Positions 7,707 through 15,990 of a DNA stretch of 64,000 nt are shown here, piece by piece; the first letter of the stretch is position 1, and every line of letters starts with the position of its first letter. Under the pieces are notes generated by a model, which was not told the origin of the DNA, searched no databases, and was given only the letters and a program-made list of their open reading frames with translations. This DNA comes from Bacteroidia bacterium (GTDB lineage: Bacteria > Bacteroidota > Bacteroidia > Flavobacteriales > Flavobacteriaceae). The DNA lies in assembly GCA_030431055.1 (NCBI GenBank), contig JAUIJA010000008.1:1-64000 (forward strand), in the 5' to 3' direction. A program made the translations under genes and the position numbers.

Positions 7707-9155
7707 CTAATAATAAGTAAAACGTCTTACTTTTGAGATGTATTTTGCTAAACGAATAACTTGATGACTATATCCATATTCGTTATCATACCAAACATAC
7801 AAAACAACGTTTTTACCATTTGGCGCAACTAAAGTAGCGTTACTATCAAAAATTGAAGGAGCAGAAGTTCCTACAATATCAGATGATACCAATTCATTAT
7901 TTAGTGAAAATTTAATTTGTTCAACTAAGTTTCCTTCTAAAGCATATTTGCGTAAAATATCATTTAAGTCTTCTTTAGTTGTTTCTTTATTAACTTCTAA
8001 ATTTAATACAACTAAGGAACCATTTGGAACAGGAACTCTAATAGCATTTGAAGTTAATTTTCCAGCTAAACTAGGTAAAGCTTTAGCAACAGCGCTTCCA
8101 GCACCAGTTTCAGTAATTACCATGTTTAAAGCTGCAGCTCTACCACGACGGTATTTTTTGTGCATGTTATCAACCAAGTTTTGGTCGTTTGTGTAAGCGT
8201 GAATAGTTTCTAAATGTCCTCTTACAACACCCAAAGTTTCTTCCATTGCAGCTAAAACAGGTGTAATTGCATTTGTTGTACAAGATGCAGCAGAATAAAT
8301 ATCTACTTCGTCTGGACTGTATTCTTTGTGGTTTACACCGTAAACAATATTAGGAACACCTTTTCCTGGAGCAGTTAATAAAACTTTGTCAGCACCTTTT
8401 GCAGATAAATGACGTTTTAAATCTTCATCAGTTTTAAAAGCACCAGTGTTATCAATTATTAAAGCATCTTCAATTCCGTATTTTGTATAGTCAATTTCTT
8501 CAGGTCCGTTTGCAGAAATCATATGAACGGTTGTTCCGTTTACAATTAAAGAATTGTTTTCAAAATCAGCTTGTACAGAACCTTCAAAATCTCCATGAAC
8601 AGAATCGTGACGTAATAATGAAGCTCTTTTTTCTAAAAGAACAGCGTCGCTTTTATCTCTTGTTACAATAGCTCTTAAACGTAATTGTTGTCCTTTTCCT
8701 ATTTTGCTCATCATTTCACGAGCTAATAAACGACCGATGCGACCAAAACCATAAAGTACTACATCTTTAGGTTTGATTTCAGAATAATCTTTAGAATCTT
8801 TTAATTTGTCAATTACAAAGGCCTTAGCATCGTTGTATTTGTCGTCTTCTAAATGATATTCGTAAGTTAATTTACCAATATCAATTTTTGAAGGTGGTAA
8901 ATCTAAGCTTTGAATAGCACTTGCAATTTCAACAGAATCGAAAACATTAATAGGTTTGCGAACAAACTCACCTGCATATTCGTGTAAGTTGATGATGTCG
9001 CTAACATTTCTATCGATTAATTGATTTCTAAATAAAACCAATTCGATTGATTTGTCATACCATAAATCACTAATGATTTTAATGAATTCTACACAAGCTT
9101 TTCGTCTGTCTGCTTGAAAAGCGAGTTCTTTTTCGTATAAAGAATGGTTACTCAT
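7707..9155 (-). CDS. gap: Glyceraldehyde-3-phosphate dehydrogenase, long form
   Basis: This is a 482-residue GAPDH that oxidises glyceraldehyde 3-phosphate to 1,3-bisphosphoglycerate, or the reverse. The NAD(P)-binding motif GFGRIGRL begins near residue 137 and the active-site Cys is in AASCTTNA. About 130 residues precede the usual start of the family (normal length about 335). This N-terminal extension is mostly helical in appearance, and GAPDHs of this length are known in Bacteroidota. Whether it acts in glycolysis or gluconeogenesis, and with NAD or NADP, cannot be told. TATTTTTG on the minus strand (9191-9198) is a possible -7 box. Confidence 0.93.
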   Translation of the reverse strand: MSNHSLYEKELAFQADRRKACVEFIKIISDLWYDKSIELVLFRNQLIDRNVSDIINLHEYAGEFVRKPINVFDSVEIASAIQSLDLPPSKIDIGKLTYEYHLEDDKYNDAKAFVIDKLKDSKDYSEIKPKDVVLYGFGRIGRLLAREMMSKIGKGQQLRLRAIVTRDKSDAVLLEKRASLLRHDSVHGDFEGSVQADFENNSLIVNGTTVHMISANGPEEIDYTKYGIEDALIIDNTGAFKTDEDLKRHLSAKGADKVLLTAPGKGVPNIVYGVNHKEYSPDEVDIYSAASCTTNAITPVLAAMEETLGVVRGHLETIHAYTNDQNLVDNMHKKYRRGRAAALNMVITETGAGSAVAKALPSLAGKLTSNAIRVPVPNGSLVVLNLEVNKETTKEDLNDILRKYALEGNLVEQIKFSLNNELVSSDIVGTSAPSIFDSNATLVAPNGKNVVLYVWYDNEYGYSHQVIRLAKYISKVRRFTYY

Positions 9156-9234
9156 GAAGTAAAATTAAATGTGTTGTTATTAAACTTGTGCAAAAATACT
9201 CATTTCAAATAATTTGGGGAAATATTTTAAAATA

Positions 9235-9275
9235 AAAACCACGCTAGTAAAACTTTAAACTAGCGTGGTTTTTTT
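9235..9275 (-). terminator. Intrinsic terminator of the DegP-family gene
   Basis: ACCACGCTAGT pairs with ACTAGCGTGGT. On the minus strand the stem is followed by TTTTTATTTT. It lies after the 3' end of the protease gene and before the GAPDH leader. Confidence 0.85.
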
Positions 9276-9294
9276 GAATTAATAATTGACTTGC

Positions 9295-10674
9295 TTAAAA
9301 AATAACTCGCTCTATGCTACCGTTTTTAGTTAATAATTGATATTGAGAGCGTTGTTCTCCTTTTTGCTTTAAATAATTGATTACGGTTTTAATGTCTTTT
9401 GCTTTAATGTTATCAACACTTAAAACAATACTTCCTTTTAAGTAATCAGAATAATCAGCAATGGATTTATTATGTACATCTTTAATTTTAACCCCGTAAG
9501 AAATTCCGAATTCTTTTTTATCAGAAGTTGAAATTTCTTCAAACTCAATTCCGTTTGCTTCAAAAGTCAATAATTCTTTTTTAGTTAAGGTAACAGGAAT
9601 GACTTTTTCATTTTCGTTACGTAAAACTGTTACATTTACTACCTCATTAGGTCTTTTAGTATTCAAGTAAGAAGTTAAATCAGAAAAACCTTTTATTTTT
9701 TTATCGTCAAGTTTGATAATAATATCACCTTCTTTAATTCCAGCTTTTTCAGCTCCAGAGTTTTTTGTAATTCCGTTTATATAAAAACCTTGTGTTTCAG
9801 AAATGCCAACTTGTTCTGCAACAGCACTGTTTAATTCGGCACCTTCTACACCTAAAGCACCACGCTGTACATTACCAAATTGCATTAAATCTTCGATTAT
9901 CTTTCTAGTAATGTTTGATGGAACAGCAAATGAATATCCTGCATAACTACCTGTTGGAGATGAAATCATAGTGTTAATTCCAATTAATTCTCCACGAGTG
10001 TTTACTAATGCACCACCACTATTTCCAGGATTTACTGCAGCATCGGTTTGAATAAAAGATTGTAAACCTTCGTTGCTTAAATCTCTTGCTTTTGCAGAAA
10101 TAATTCCGGCGGTAACTGTCGAAGTTAAATTGTATGGATTACCAACGGCTAAAACCCATTCACCAACTTTAATCGCATCGGAATCTCCAAAAACCATATA
10201 AGGTAATTTTTCATCGGCATCAATTTTTAATAATGCAATATCCATTTTAGAATCGGTACCTACTAATTTGGCTTTGTAAGATTTATTGTTATTTAGCGTA
10301 ACTTCAAGTTCATTTGCGTTTTGAATAACGTGATTGTTTGTGGCAATGTAGCCATCCTCAGAGATAATTACTCCCGAACCAGTTCCTATTTGCATTTGTT
10401 GTTGTGAACCACCTCTGTTTCCAAAGAAAAACTCAAATGGATCTCTATAAACACGTTGCGTTGTTACATTTTTAACATGAACAACACTATGAATAGCCAT
10501 ATCTGCAGCGGCTGTAAAATCTGTATTTTCAGCACCAAGACTAACATTTTTGCTAAAAGTAGGAGCGACAGTTGTTATTGTGTTAGATTTGGGTTCTAAA
10601 AATAATTTATAAGCTCCTAATGTTACAACACCACTTAAAAGTGAGATTAAAAGTAAACTTCCTAATTTTTTCAT
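9295..10674 (-). CDS. Periplasmic serine protease, DegP/HtrA (Do) family
   Basis: This 459-residue protein has an N-terminal signal anchor, then a trypsin-like domain with the triad in TNNHVI, DIALLKI and NPGNSGGAL. Two PDZ-type regions follow; the first is clear (KNSGAEKAGIKEGDIIIKLDD), the second weaker at the C-terminus. Such enzymes degrade or refold damaged periplasmic and outer-membrane proteins under stress. Length and domain order fit DegP/DegQ. It has its own terminator and is divergent from dapF across a 130-bp AT-rich spacer that must hold both promoters. Confidence 0.94.
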   Translation of the reverse strand: MKKLGSLLLISLLSGVVTLGAYKLFLEPKSNTITTVAPTFSKNVSLGAENTDFTAAADMAIHSVVHVKNVTTQRVYRDPFEFFFGNRGGSQQQMQIGTGSGVIISEDGYIATNNHVIQNANELEVTLNNNKSYKAKLVGTDSKMDIALLKIDADEKLPYMVFGDSDAIKVGEWVLAVGNPYNLTSTVTAGIISAKARDLSNEGLQSFIQTDAAVNPGNSGGALVNTRGELIGINTMISSPTGSYAGYSFAVPSNITRKIIEDLMQFGNVQRGALGVEGAELNSAVAEQVGISETQGFYINGITKNSGAEKAGIKEGDIIIKLDDKKIKGFSDLTSYLNTKRPNEVVNVTVLRNENEKVIPVTLTKKELLTFEANGIEFEEISTSDKKEFGISYGVKIKDVHNKSIADYSDYLKGSIVLSVDNIKAKDIKTVINYLKQKGEQRSQYQLLTKNGSIERVIF

Positions 10675-10778
10675 TTTCTATTAGCTTTTAAATTCTTAAG
10701 TAAATTTAACGACAAATTTTTAACAAAAAATCAGTTTAACGTACGCTTAACAATGTTTAACATCTTATTAATAATTCT

Positions 10779-10786
10779 TACATTTG
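10779..10786 (+). promoter_or_regulatory. -7 box TACATTTG upstream of dapF
   Basis: TACATTTG matches TAnnTTTG and ends 18 bp before the dapF start. No exact TTG is found at -33. Confidence 0.45.
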
Positions 10787-10804
10787 TTTTGAATTCTTTC
10801 TAAA

Positions 10805-11587
10805 ATGAAATTGACTTTTTATAAATATCAAGGTACGGGTAATGATTTTGTAATGATTGATAATCGTACTAATTTCTTTCCCAAAAATGATACCAAGCTT
10901 ATCGAATTTTTATGTGATAGAAAATTCGGCATAGGAGCCGATGGATTAATCCTATTAGAAAATCATGAAAAGTATGATTTTAAAATGGTGTATTATAATT
11001 CTGATGGAAACGAAAGTAGTATGTGTGGAAATGGTGGAAGAAGTTTGGTTGCTTTTGCAAAACAGTTGGATATTATAAAAACTAAAGCCGAATTTGAAGC
11101 TATTGACGGTTATCATTTTGCAACGATCGACGAAAATAATATTGTTTCTTTACAAATGATTGATGTTGATAAGGTTAAAGTTGAAACTGATTATACTTTT
11201 TTAAATACTGGTTCACCACATCATATTCAAATAGTTAATGATTTAAAAGAAGTAGATGTAAAAGAAGAAGGCGCAAAAATTCGTTATTCTGATTTGTGTG
11301 GAAAAGCTGGAAGCAATATCAATTTTGTGAATCAAGTTGATGGTGATACTTTTTCGGTACGAACGTATGAACGTGGTGTTGAAGATGAAACGTTATCTTG
11401 TGGAACTGGAGTTACAGCGGTTGCTTTAGCAATGTATGCTAATCATAAAACTGAATCAAACAAAGTGAATTTAAATGTAGAAGGTGGAAAATTGTCGGTT
11501 AGTTTTAAAGAGAATGATGGTAAATTTTCTGAAATCTTTTTAATTGGTCCAGCACAATTTGTGTTTAAAGGAGAAATTGAAATATAA
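10805..11587 (+). CDS. dapF: Diaminopimelate epimerase
   Basis: At 260 residues this is DapF, which converts LL- to meso-diaminopimelate in the lysine and peptidoglycan pathway in the cytoplasm. The two catalytic cysteines are visible in MCGNGGRS and LSCGTGVTAVA. The N-terminal KYQGTGNDFVM motif is typical and supports the ATG at 10805. The next gene starts directly after the stop codon, so dapF heads an operon with the acetyltransferase and mltG. Confidence 0.96.
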   Translation: MKLTFYKYQGTGNDFVMIDNRTNFFPKNDTKLIEFLCDRKFGIGADGLILLENHEKYDFKMVYYNSDGNESSMCGNGGRSLVAFAKQLDIIKTKAEFEAIDGYHFATIDENNIVSLQMIDVDKVKVETDYTFLNTGSPHHIQIVNDLKEVDVKEEGAKIRYSDLCGKAGSNINFVNQVDGDTFSVRTYERGVEDETLSCGTGVTAVALAMYANHKTESNKVNLNVEGGKLSVSFKENDGKFSEIFLIGPAQFVFKGEIEI

Positions 11588-12112
11588 ATGACTTTAAAAG
11601 GACAAAATATCTATTTACGTGCACTCGAACCAGAAGATTTAGAGTTTGTTTACGTTATTGAAAACGACGAATCTATTTGGGAAGTTAGTCACACACAAAC
11701 ACCTTATAGTCGATTTTTAATTCGTCAGTATCTAGAAAATGCGCATCAAGATATTTACGAAGCGAAGCAATTACGATTAGTTATTTGTTTAACTAATTCT
11801 TCAGAAGCAATTGGTTTAATTGATTTATTCGATTTCGATCCGCAACATTCTCGCGCTGGAATTGGAATTTTAATTCAAAATTCTTCCGAAAGAAATAAAG
11901 GAATTGGTTCAGAAGCTTTGCAACTTTTAATCGAGTATGCATTTTCGCAATTGCAATTGCATCAATTATATGCAAACATTGGAACTGAAAATGAAGCAAG
12001 TTTACAACTTTTTGCTAAATTTGGTTTTCAAAAAATCGGAATCAAAAAACAATGGAATAAAATAAATAACGTTTATAAAGACGAAGCTTTATTTCAATTA
12101 ATTAACGAATAA
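11588..12112 (+). CDS. GNAT-family N-acetyltransferase (RimJ/RimL-like)
   Basis: This 174-residue protein carries the GNAT fold of the RimJ/RimL type (Acetyltransf_3): N-terminal LKGQNIYLRALEPEDL, and the acetyl-CoA-binding turn around SERNKGIGSEALQLL. The substrate is unknown; relatives acetylate protein N-termini, amines or antibiotics. The start codon follows the dapF stop with no gap, indicating translational coupling, and mltG starts 10 bp downstream. Confidence 0.88.
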   Translation: MTLKGQNIYLRALEPEDLEFVYVIENDESIWEVSHTQTPYSRFLIRQYLENAHQDIYEAKQLRLVICLTNSSEAIGLIDLFDFDPQHSRAGIGILIQNSSERNKGIGSEALQLLIEYAFSQLQLHQLYANIGTENEASLQLFAKFGFQKIGIKKQWNKINNVYKDEALFQLINE

Positions 12113-12122
12113 TTTTTTTGCC

Positions 12123-13163
12123 TTGAACTTAAAAAAACTAATTGCTATTATCGCAGTTTCAGGAATTATAATCGCTGGAGTTATTGCTGCATATATTTAT
12201 AATCAAGCATTTACAGTAAATACAACTTTTAATCAAAAAGAAGTTTTTGTACATATTCCAACTGGTGCTACTTACGAAGAAGCAAAAGAAGAATTGAGTC
12301 CGTTTGTAAAAAATATGGATAAGTTCGATTTTGTTGCCAATCAAAGAAAATATAATGTAAATGTTAAATCTGGAAGATTTAAATTGAAGCAAAACATGAC
12401 AAGTTTCGATATGATTCAGGCTTTACGTAGTAATCTTCCAGTTAAAGTTGCTTTTAATAATCAGGAAAGTTTAGAAAAATTAGCACAACGTTTAGCGTCT
12501 GAAATTGAACCTGATAGTTTGCAATTAATTACAGCGTTCACTGATGTTGATTTTTTAAAGGAAAACGAAGTTGATAGAGAAAATGCACTGAGTTTGTTTA
12601 TTCCAAATTCGTATGAGTTTTATTGGAATACTTCTGCGGAAAAATTTGCCGATAAATTAGCAAAAGAATATAGAAAATTTTGGACAGATTCACGTAAGCA
12701 AAAAGCAGCTAATCTAAATTTATCACCACAGCAAGTTTCGGTTTTAGCGGCTATTGTTCAAAAGGAAACGGCAAAAGTTAGTGAAAGACCAAGAGTTGCT
12801 GGAGTTTACTTAAACCGATTAAAAACAGGAATGCCTTTACAAGCTGACCCTACGGTTATTTATGCAATGAAAAAAGAATCTGGAGATTTTGACCAAGTGA
12901 TAAAACGAGTTTTACATGCTGATTTGGTTATCGATTCTCCATACAATACATACAAAAATGCAGGTTTACCACCTGGGCCAATTACAATGCCTGATATTTC
13001 TTCGATTGATGCGGTTCTTAACGCTGAAAAACATGATTATTTGTATTTCTGTGCAAGTCCAGATAAACCAGGTTATCATGCATTTGCGTCAAATTATACG
13101 CAGCATACCATAAATGCACGTAAGTATGCGAATTGGGTAAACAAACTAGGAATTAATAGATAA
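12123..13163 (+). CDS. mltG: Endolytic murein transglycosylase MltG
   Basis: This 346-residue protein is an MltG (YceG-like) lytic transglycosylase, thought to cleave nascent glycan strands and set their length at the inner membrane. One N-terminal membrane helix (about residues 5-25) is followed by a LysM-like part and the catalytic domain, with Glu in VQKETAK and the signature LKTGMPLQADPTV. The start is a TTG; it is kept because it gives the membrane anchor at the right distance and no ATG is available nearby. It lies in the dapF operon. Confidence 0.93.
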   Translation: MNLKKLIAIIAVSGIIIAGVIAAYIYNQAFTVNTTFNQKEVFVHIPTGATYEEAKEELSPFVKNMDKFDFVANQRKYNVNVKSGRFKLKQNMTSFDMIQALRSNLPVKVAFNNQESLEKLAQRLASEIEPDSLQLITAFTDVDFLKENEVDRENALSLFIPNSYEFYWNTSAEKFADKLAKEYRKFWTDSRKQKAANLNLSPQQVSVLAAIVQKETAKVSERPRVAGVYLNRLKTGMPLQADPTVIYAMKKESGDFDQVIKRVLHADLVIDSPYNTYKNAGLPPGPITMPDISSIDAVLNAEKHDYLYFCASPDKPGYHAFASNYTQHTINARKYANWVNKLGINR

Positions 13164-13166
13164 ATT

Positions 13167-14075
13167 TTGAAACTTCTTTATTCTATATTGGTTGTTTTTT
13201 TAGTTAATTCTATAGTTTTTTCTCAATCAAAAATAAATAGCTTTTTAACACCATCAGATTCTTTAAATGTAAGTAGAAGTAATACTGTTTTTATTTCAGA
13301 AGGTGTAGTTTTAGGCGGTGCTTTAATAGGATTGAACCAATTATGGTATAAAGATTATCCGAAATCAAATTTTCATACTGTTGATGATAATAACCAATGG
13401 TTGCAACTAGATAAAGTTGGACATTTTTATTCAACGTATCATGTTGGTAGAGCGGGAGCAGAACTTTTAGAATGGAGCGGAGCTTCTCAAAAAGAGCAAT
13501 TACTTTATGGTTCAACTTTAGGTTTTGGTTTTTTAACAGTTGTTGAGGTTTTTGATGGTTATTCGCAAGAATGGGGCTTTTCTTGGGGCGATATGTTGGC
13601 TAATGCTTCTGGAACAGGTTTGTATATTGGACAAGAATTACTTTGGAAAGAACAGCGAATTACACCTAAATTTTCTTTTCATCAAACGCGTTATGCAGAT
13701 ATTCGCCCAGAAACTTTAGGAAGTTCTCTTAACGAACAAATTTTAAAAGATTATAACGGACAAACCTATTGGCTTTCTTTTAATTTATATTCTTTTACGA
13801 AGTCAAAGGCTATTCCAAAATGGCTAAATGTAGCAATTGGTTATGGAGGAACAGGAATGTTATATGGAGATAATAATGAAGCTTTTGAAAATGGAGTTAT
13901 CCAGAATCAATCAAGAGAATTTTATGTAAGTCTTGATGTAGATTTGACGAAAATTGAAACAAAATCACATTTTTTAAAGACACTTTTTTCGGTTTTTAAC
14001 ACAATTAAAGTACCAGCTCCAACACTTCAAATCGGTGATTTTAACGGTGTTAAAGGGTATCTTATCTACTTTTAG
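13167..14075 (+). CDS. DUF2279 (YfiM-like) exported protein
   Basis: This 302-residue protein has a signal peptide (VVFLVNSIVFSQ) and the DUF2279 core: hydrophobic segment with GGALIGLNQLWY, DKVGHFYSTYHVGR, and GFGFLTVVEVFDGYSQEWGFS. The function of the family is unknown; it is thought to be envelope-located. TTG at 13167 is the only start that keeps the signal peptide, three bases after the mltG stop. It is therefore the last gene of the dapF-mltG run. Confidence 0.85.
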   Translation: MKLLYSILVVFLVNSIVFSQSKINSFLTPSDSLNVSRSNTVFISEGVVLGGALIGLNQLWYKDYPKSNFHTVDDNNQWLQLDKVGHFYSTYHVGRAGAELLEWSGASQKEQLLYGSTLGFGFLTVVEVFDGYSQEWGFSWGDMLANASGTGLYIGQELLWKEQRITPKFSFHQTRYADIRPETLGSSLNEQILKDYNGQTYWLSFNLYSFTKSKAIPKWLNVAIGYGGTGMLYGDNNEAFENGVIQNQSREFYVSLDVDLTKIETKSHFLKTLFSVFNTIKVPAPTLQIGDFNGVKGYLIYF

Positions 14076-14117
14076 AAAACTTTAACAGTCTGTAAATCAA
14101 TATTGTAAAAATTTTCA

Positions 14118-14125
14118 TATCTTTG
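14118..14125 (+). promoter_or_regulatory. -7 box TATCTTTG upstream of the lysozyme-like gene
   Basis: TATCTTTG matches TAnnTTTG and lies 48 bp before the start at 14173. No TTG at the expected distance. Confidence 0.45.
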
Positions 14126-14172
14126 CCAACGCAAATTTCAGATGGGTGACAGACGCTGAGAAATGAAAATTT

Positions 14173-14811
14173 ATGATAAGAAAAGGTTCGTATTTTTTGG
14201 GATTAACCATCCTAGTACAATTAGTTTTAACTGGTTTTAAATCGGTAGAAAACGAAAAAGTAGAGGGCTTTCATTTACAAGGTAATGAAAATTATTTTTA
14301 CAATGTAGCCTTAGAAGAAGAAAACGAAACTGACTTTGTTGTTCCATTTGTAGGGAAAACATTCGTAGGTTTTAGAGAAGCAATTGCTTTTAGAGAATCA
14401 AGAGGAAGATTAAGTTTAGTCAATTCTTTTGGTTATATGGGAAAATACCAATTTGGAAAAAGTACATTACGTTCTGTTGGTATTTATGATTTTAACACAT
14501 TCTTGCATAACGCAGAATGGCAAGACAAAGCTTTTACAGCATTAATTGCAAAAAATAAGTGGATTTTGCGCAAAGAAATTGCAAAATATCGCGGACGTGT
14601 GATTAATGGAGTAGAAATTACAGAATCAGGTATTTTAGCTGCAGCGCACTTAGGTGGAGCAGGATCAGTTAGAAAATACTTGAGAAGTAATGGTAGAAGC
14701 GGATTTAAAGATGGATTTGGAACTTCATTAAGAAGTTACATTAAAAAGTTTGGTGGATATGATGTTTCTCATATTCAAGCCGACAAAAATGCTAAAGTAA
14801 AACTAGATTAA
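14173..14811 (+). CDS. Exported lysozyme-like (SLT-fold) protein
   Basis: This 212-residue protein has an N-terminal hydrophobic export segment (LGLTILVQLVLTGF). Its core, AIAFRESRGRLSLVNSFGYMGKY, matches the start of a lysozyme-like/SLT domain, in which the Glu of FRES would be the catalytic acid. ILAAAHLGGAGSVRKYL gives the second conserved part. It probably acts on peptidoglycan in the periplasm. It has its own promoter and is convergent with the RsmI-type gene, the two stop codons being one base apart. Confidence 0.8.
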   Translation: MIRKGSYFLGLTILVQLVLTGFKSVENEKVEGFHLQGNENYFYNVALEEENETDFVVPFVGKTFVGFREAIAFRESRGRLSLVNSFGYMGKYQFGKSTLRSVGIYDFNTFLHNAEWQDKAFTALIAKNKWILRKEIAKYRGRVINGVEITESGILAAAHLGGAGSVRKYLRSNGRSGFKDGFGTSLRSYIKKFGGYDVSHIQADKNAKVKLD

Positions 14812-14812
14812 T

Positions 14813-15535
14813 TTAGCTTTTGTGAATAATAAAAATGCAAGGTCGCTTATGTAAGTCGACCTTGTTTTTTTTCCACTCCTTTACAGTTTTAGTTTTAATA
14901 AATTCTGTAGGTAACGTAATATCACAAGCAACACATAGTTGTGTGTTTGGGTGAAGTGTTTGTGTGAGTGTTTCTAGTAATTTATTATTTCTGTATGGTG
15001 TTTCAATAAACAGTTGCGACTGATTTTCTTCTTGGGAAATTCTTTCAAATTTTTTAATAGCATTTTTCTTTTCGCCACTTTCTATAGGTAAATAACCATT
15101 AAAAGCAAAACTTTGACCATTCATTCCGCTTGCCATTAAGGCTAATAAAATAGAGCTTGGTCCAACTAACGGAATAACCTGAATTCCTTTTTCGTGAGCT
15201 AATTTGACAATTACAGCACCAGGATCGGCAACACCAGGACAACCAGCCTCACTCATTAGTCCAATGTTTAATCCGTTAAAAAGCGGTTGCATCATTTTAG
15301 AATAATCGCTTTCTTCGGTACGCTTATTAAGTAAACTTAGTTTTAATTCTGATTGTTTTTTTTCTGGATGAATACTTTTTATAAACCTACGTGCCGTTTT
15401 TTCGTTTTCAACAATATAGTTGTCTATAAAATCGATACTTCTTTTTATAGTTTGTGGTAATACATCTTCAGGTTTAATTTCGCCTAAAGTTGTAGGAATT
15501 AAATATAATTTACCTGTAAGTTGTATTGGTTTCAT
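14813..15535 (-). CDS. SAM-dependent methyltransferase, RsmI-type
   Basis: This 240-residue tetrapyrrole-methylase-fold protein is related to RsmI, which 2'-O-methylates C1402 of 16S rRNA. Motifs LIPTTLGE, SEAGCPGVADPG and GPSSILLALMASG are seen. It is shorter than standard RsmI (about 280), so the rRNA target is probable but not certain. The ORF track starts at 15565. The ATG at 15535 is chosen because it forms an ATGA overlap with the TGA of the phosphatase gene. It is the last gene of the dnaA operon. Confidence 0.88.
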   Translation of the reverse strand: MKPIQLTGKLYLIPTTLGEIKPEDVLPQTIKRSIDFIDNYIVENEKTARRFIKSIHPEKKQSELKLSLLNKRTEESDYSKMMQPLFNGLNIGLMSEAGCPGVADPGAVIVKLAHEKGIQVIPLVGPSSILLALMASGMNGQSFAFNGYLPIESGEKKNAIKKFERISQEENQSQLFIETPYRNNKLLETLTQTLHPNTQLCVACDITLPTEFIKTKTVKEWKKNKVDLHKRPCIFIIHKS

Positions 15536-15990
15536 CGGTTTAATTTTTTGGCAATAATATCGCAAGCTTGGTCGAGCATATTGTAAACTTGTTCAAATCC
15601 GTCTTGTCCGCCATAGTAAGGATCTGGAACTTCTACATTTTCATTAGGGAAAAGTTCGTTCAAAATCAGCTTTACTTTTGATTTTTGATTTTCATTTTCT
15701 GAAAGTGAAAGTACATTTTTGTAATTCGACATATCCATTACATAAATATAATCAAAAGTATCAAAATCGGAAGTTTTGAATTGTCTTGCTCTTTGGTTTG
15801 TAATGTCTAATCCTCTGTTTTTTGCGGTTTCAATAGAACGTTTGTCTGGTAATTCTCCAGCGTGCCAACCGCCAGTTCCAGCAGAATCTACTAAAAATTT
15901 ATCTTTTGGGAGTTTAGCTTGTAAAATGCCTTCAGCTAATGGTGAACGGCAAATATTACCCAAACAAACCATTAAAATTTTGGTAGGCAT
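15532..15990 (-). CDS. Low-molecular-weight protein-tyrosine-phosphatase
   Basis: This 152-residue protein has the P-loop CLGNICRSP at the N-terminus (CX5R) and the general-acid Asp in VPDPYYGG, the two hallmarks of low-molecular-weight tyrosine phosphatases. It acts in the cytoplasm; the substrates are unknown. Its ATG overlaps the stop of dnaA (TAATG), and its TGA overlaps the methyltransferase ATG. All three genes are therefore translationally coupled. Confidence 0.95.
   Translation of the reverse strand: MPTKILMVCLGNICRSPLAEGILQAKLPKDKFLVDSAGTGGWHAGELPDKRSIETAKNRGLDITNQRARQFKTSDFDTFDYIYVMDMSNYKNVLSLSENENQKSKVKLILNELFPNENVEVPDPYYGGQDGFEQVYNMLDQACDIIAKKLNR

Noticed and set aside
14140-14164. 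GGTGACAGACGCTGAGAAATG resembles the start of a TPP riboswitch (CTGAGA).
   Set aside because: The downstream TPP elements (CTGATCTGGATAATGCCAGCG-like) are absent, and the next gene is lysozyme-like, not thiamin-related.
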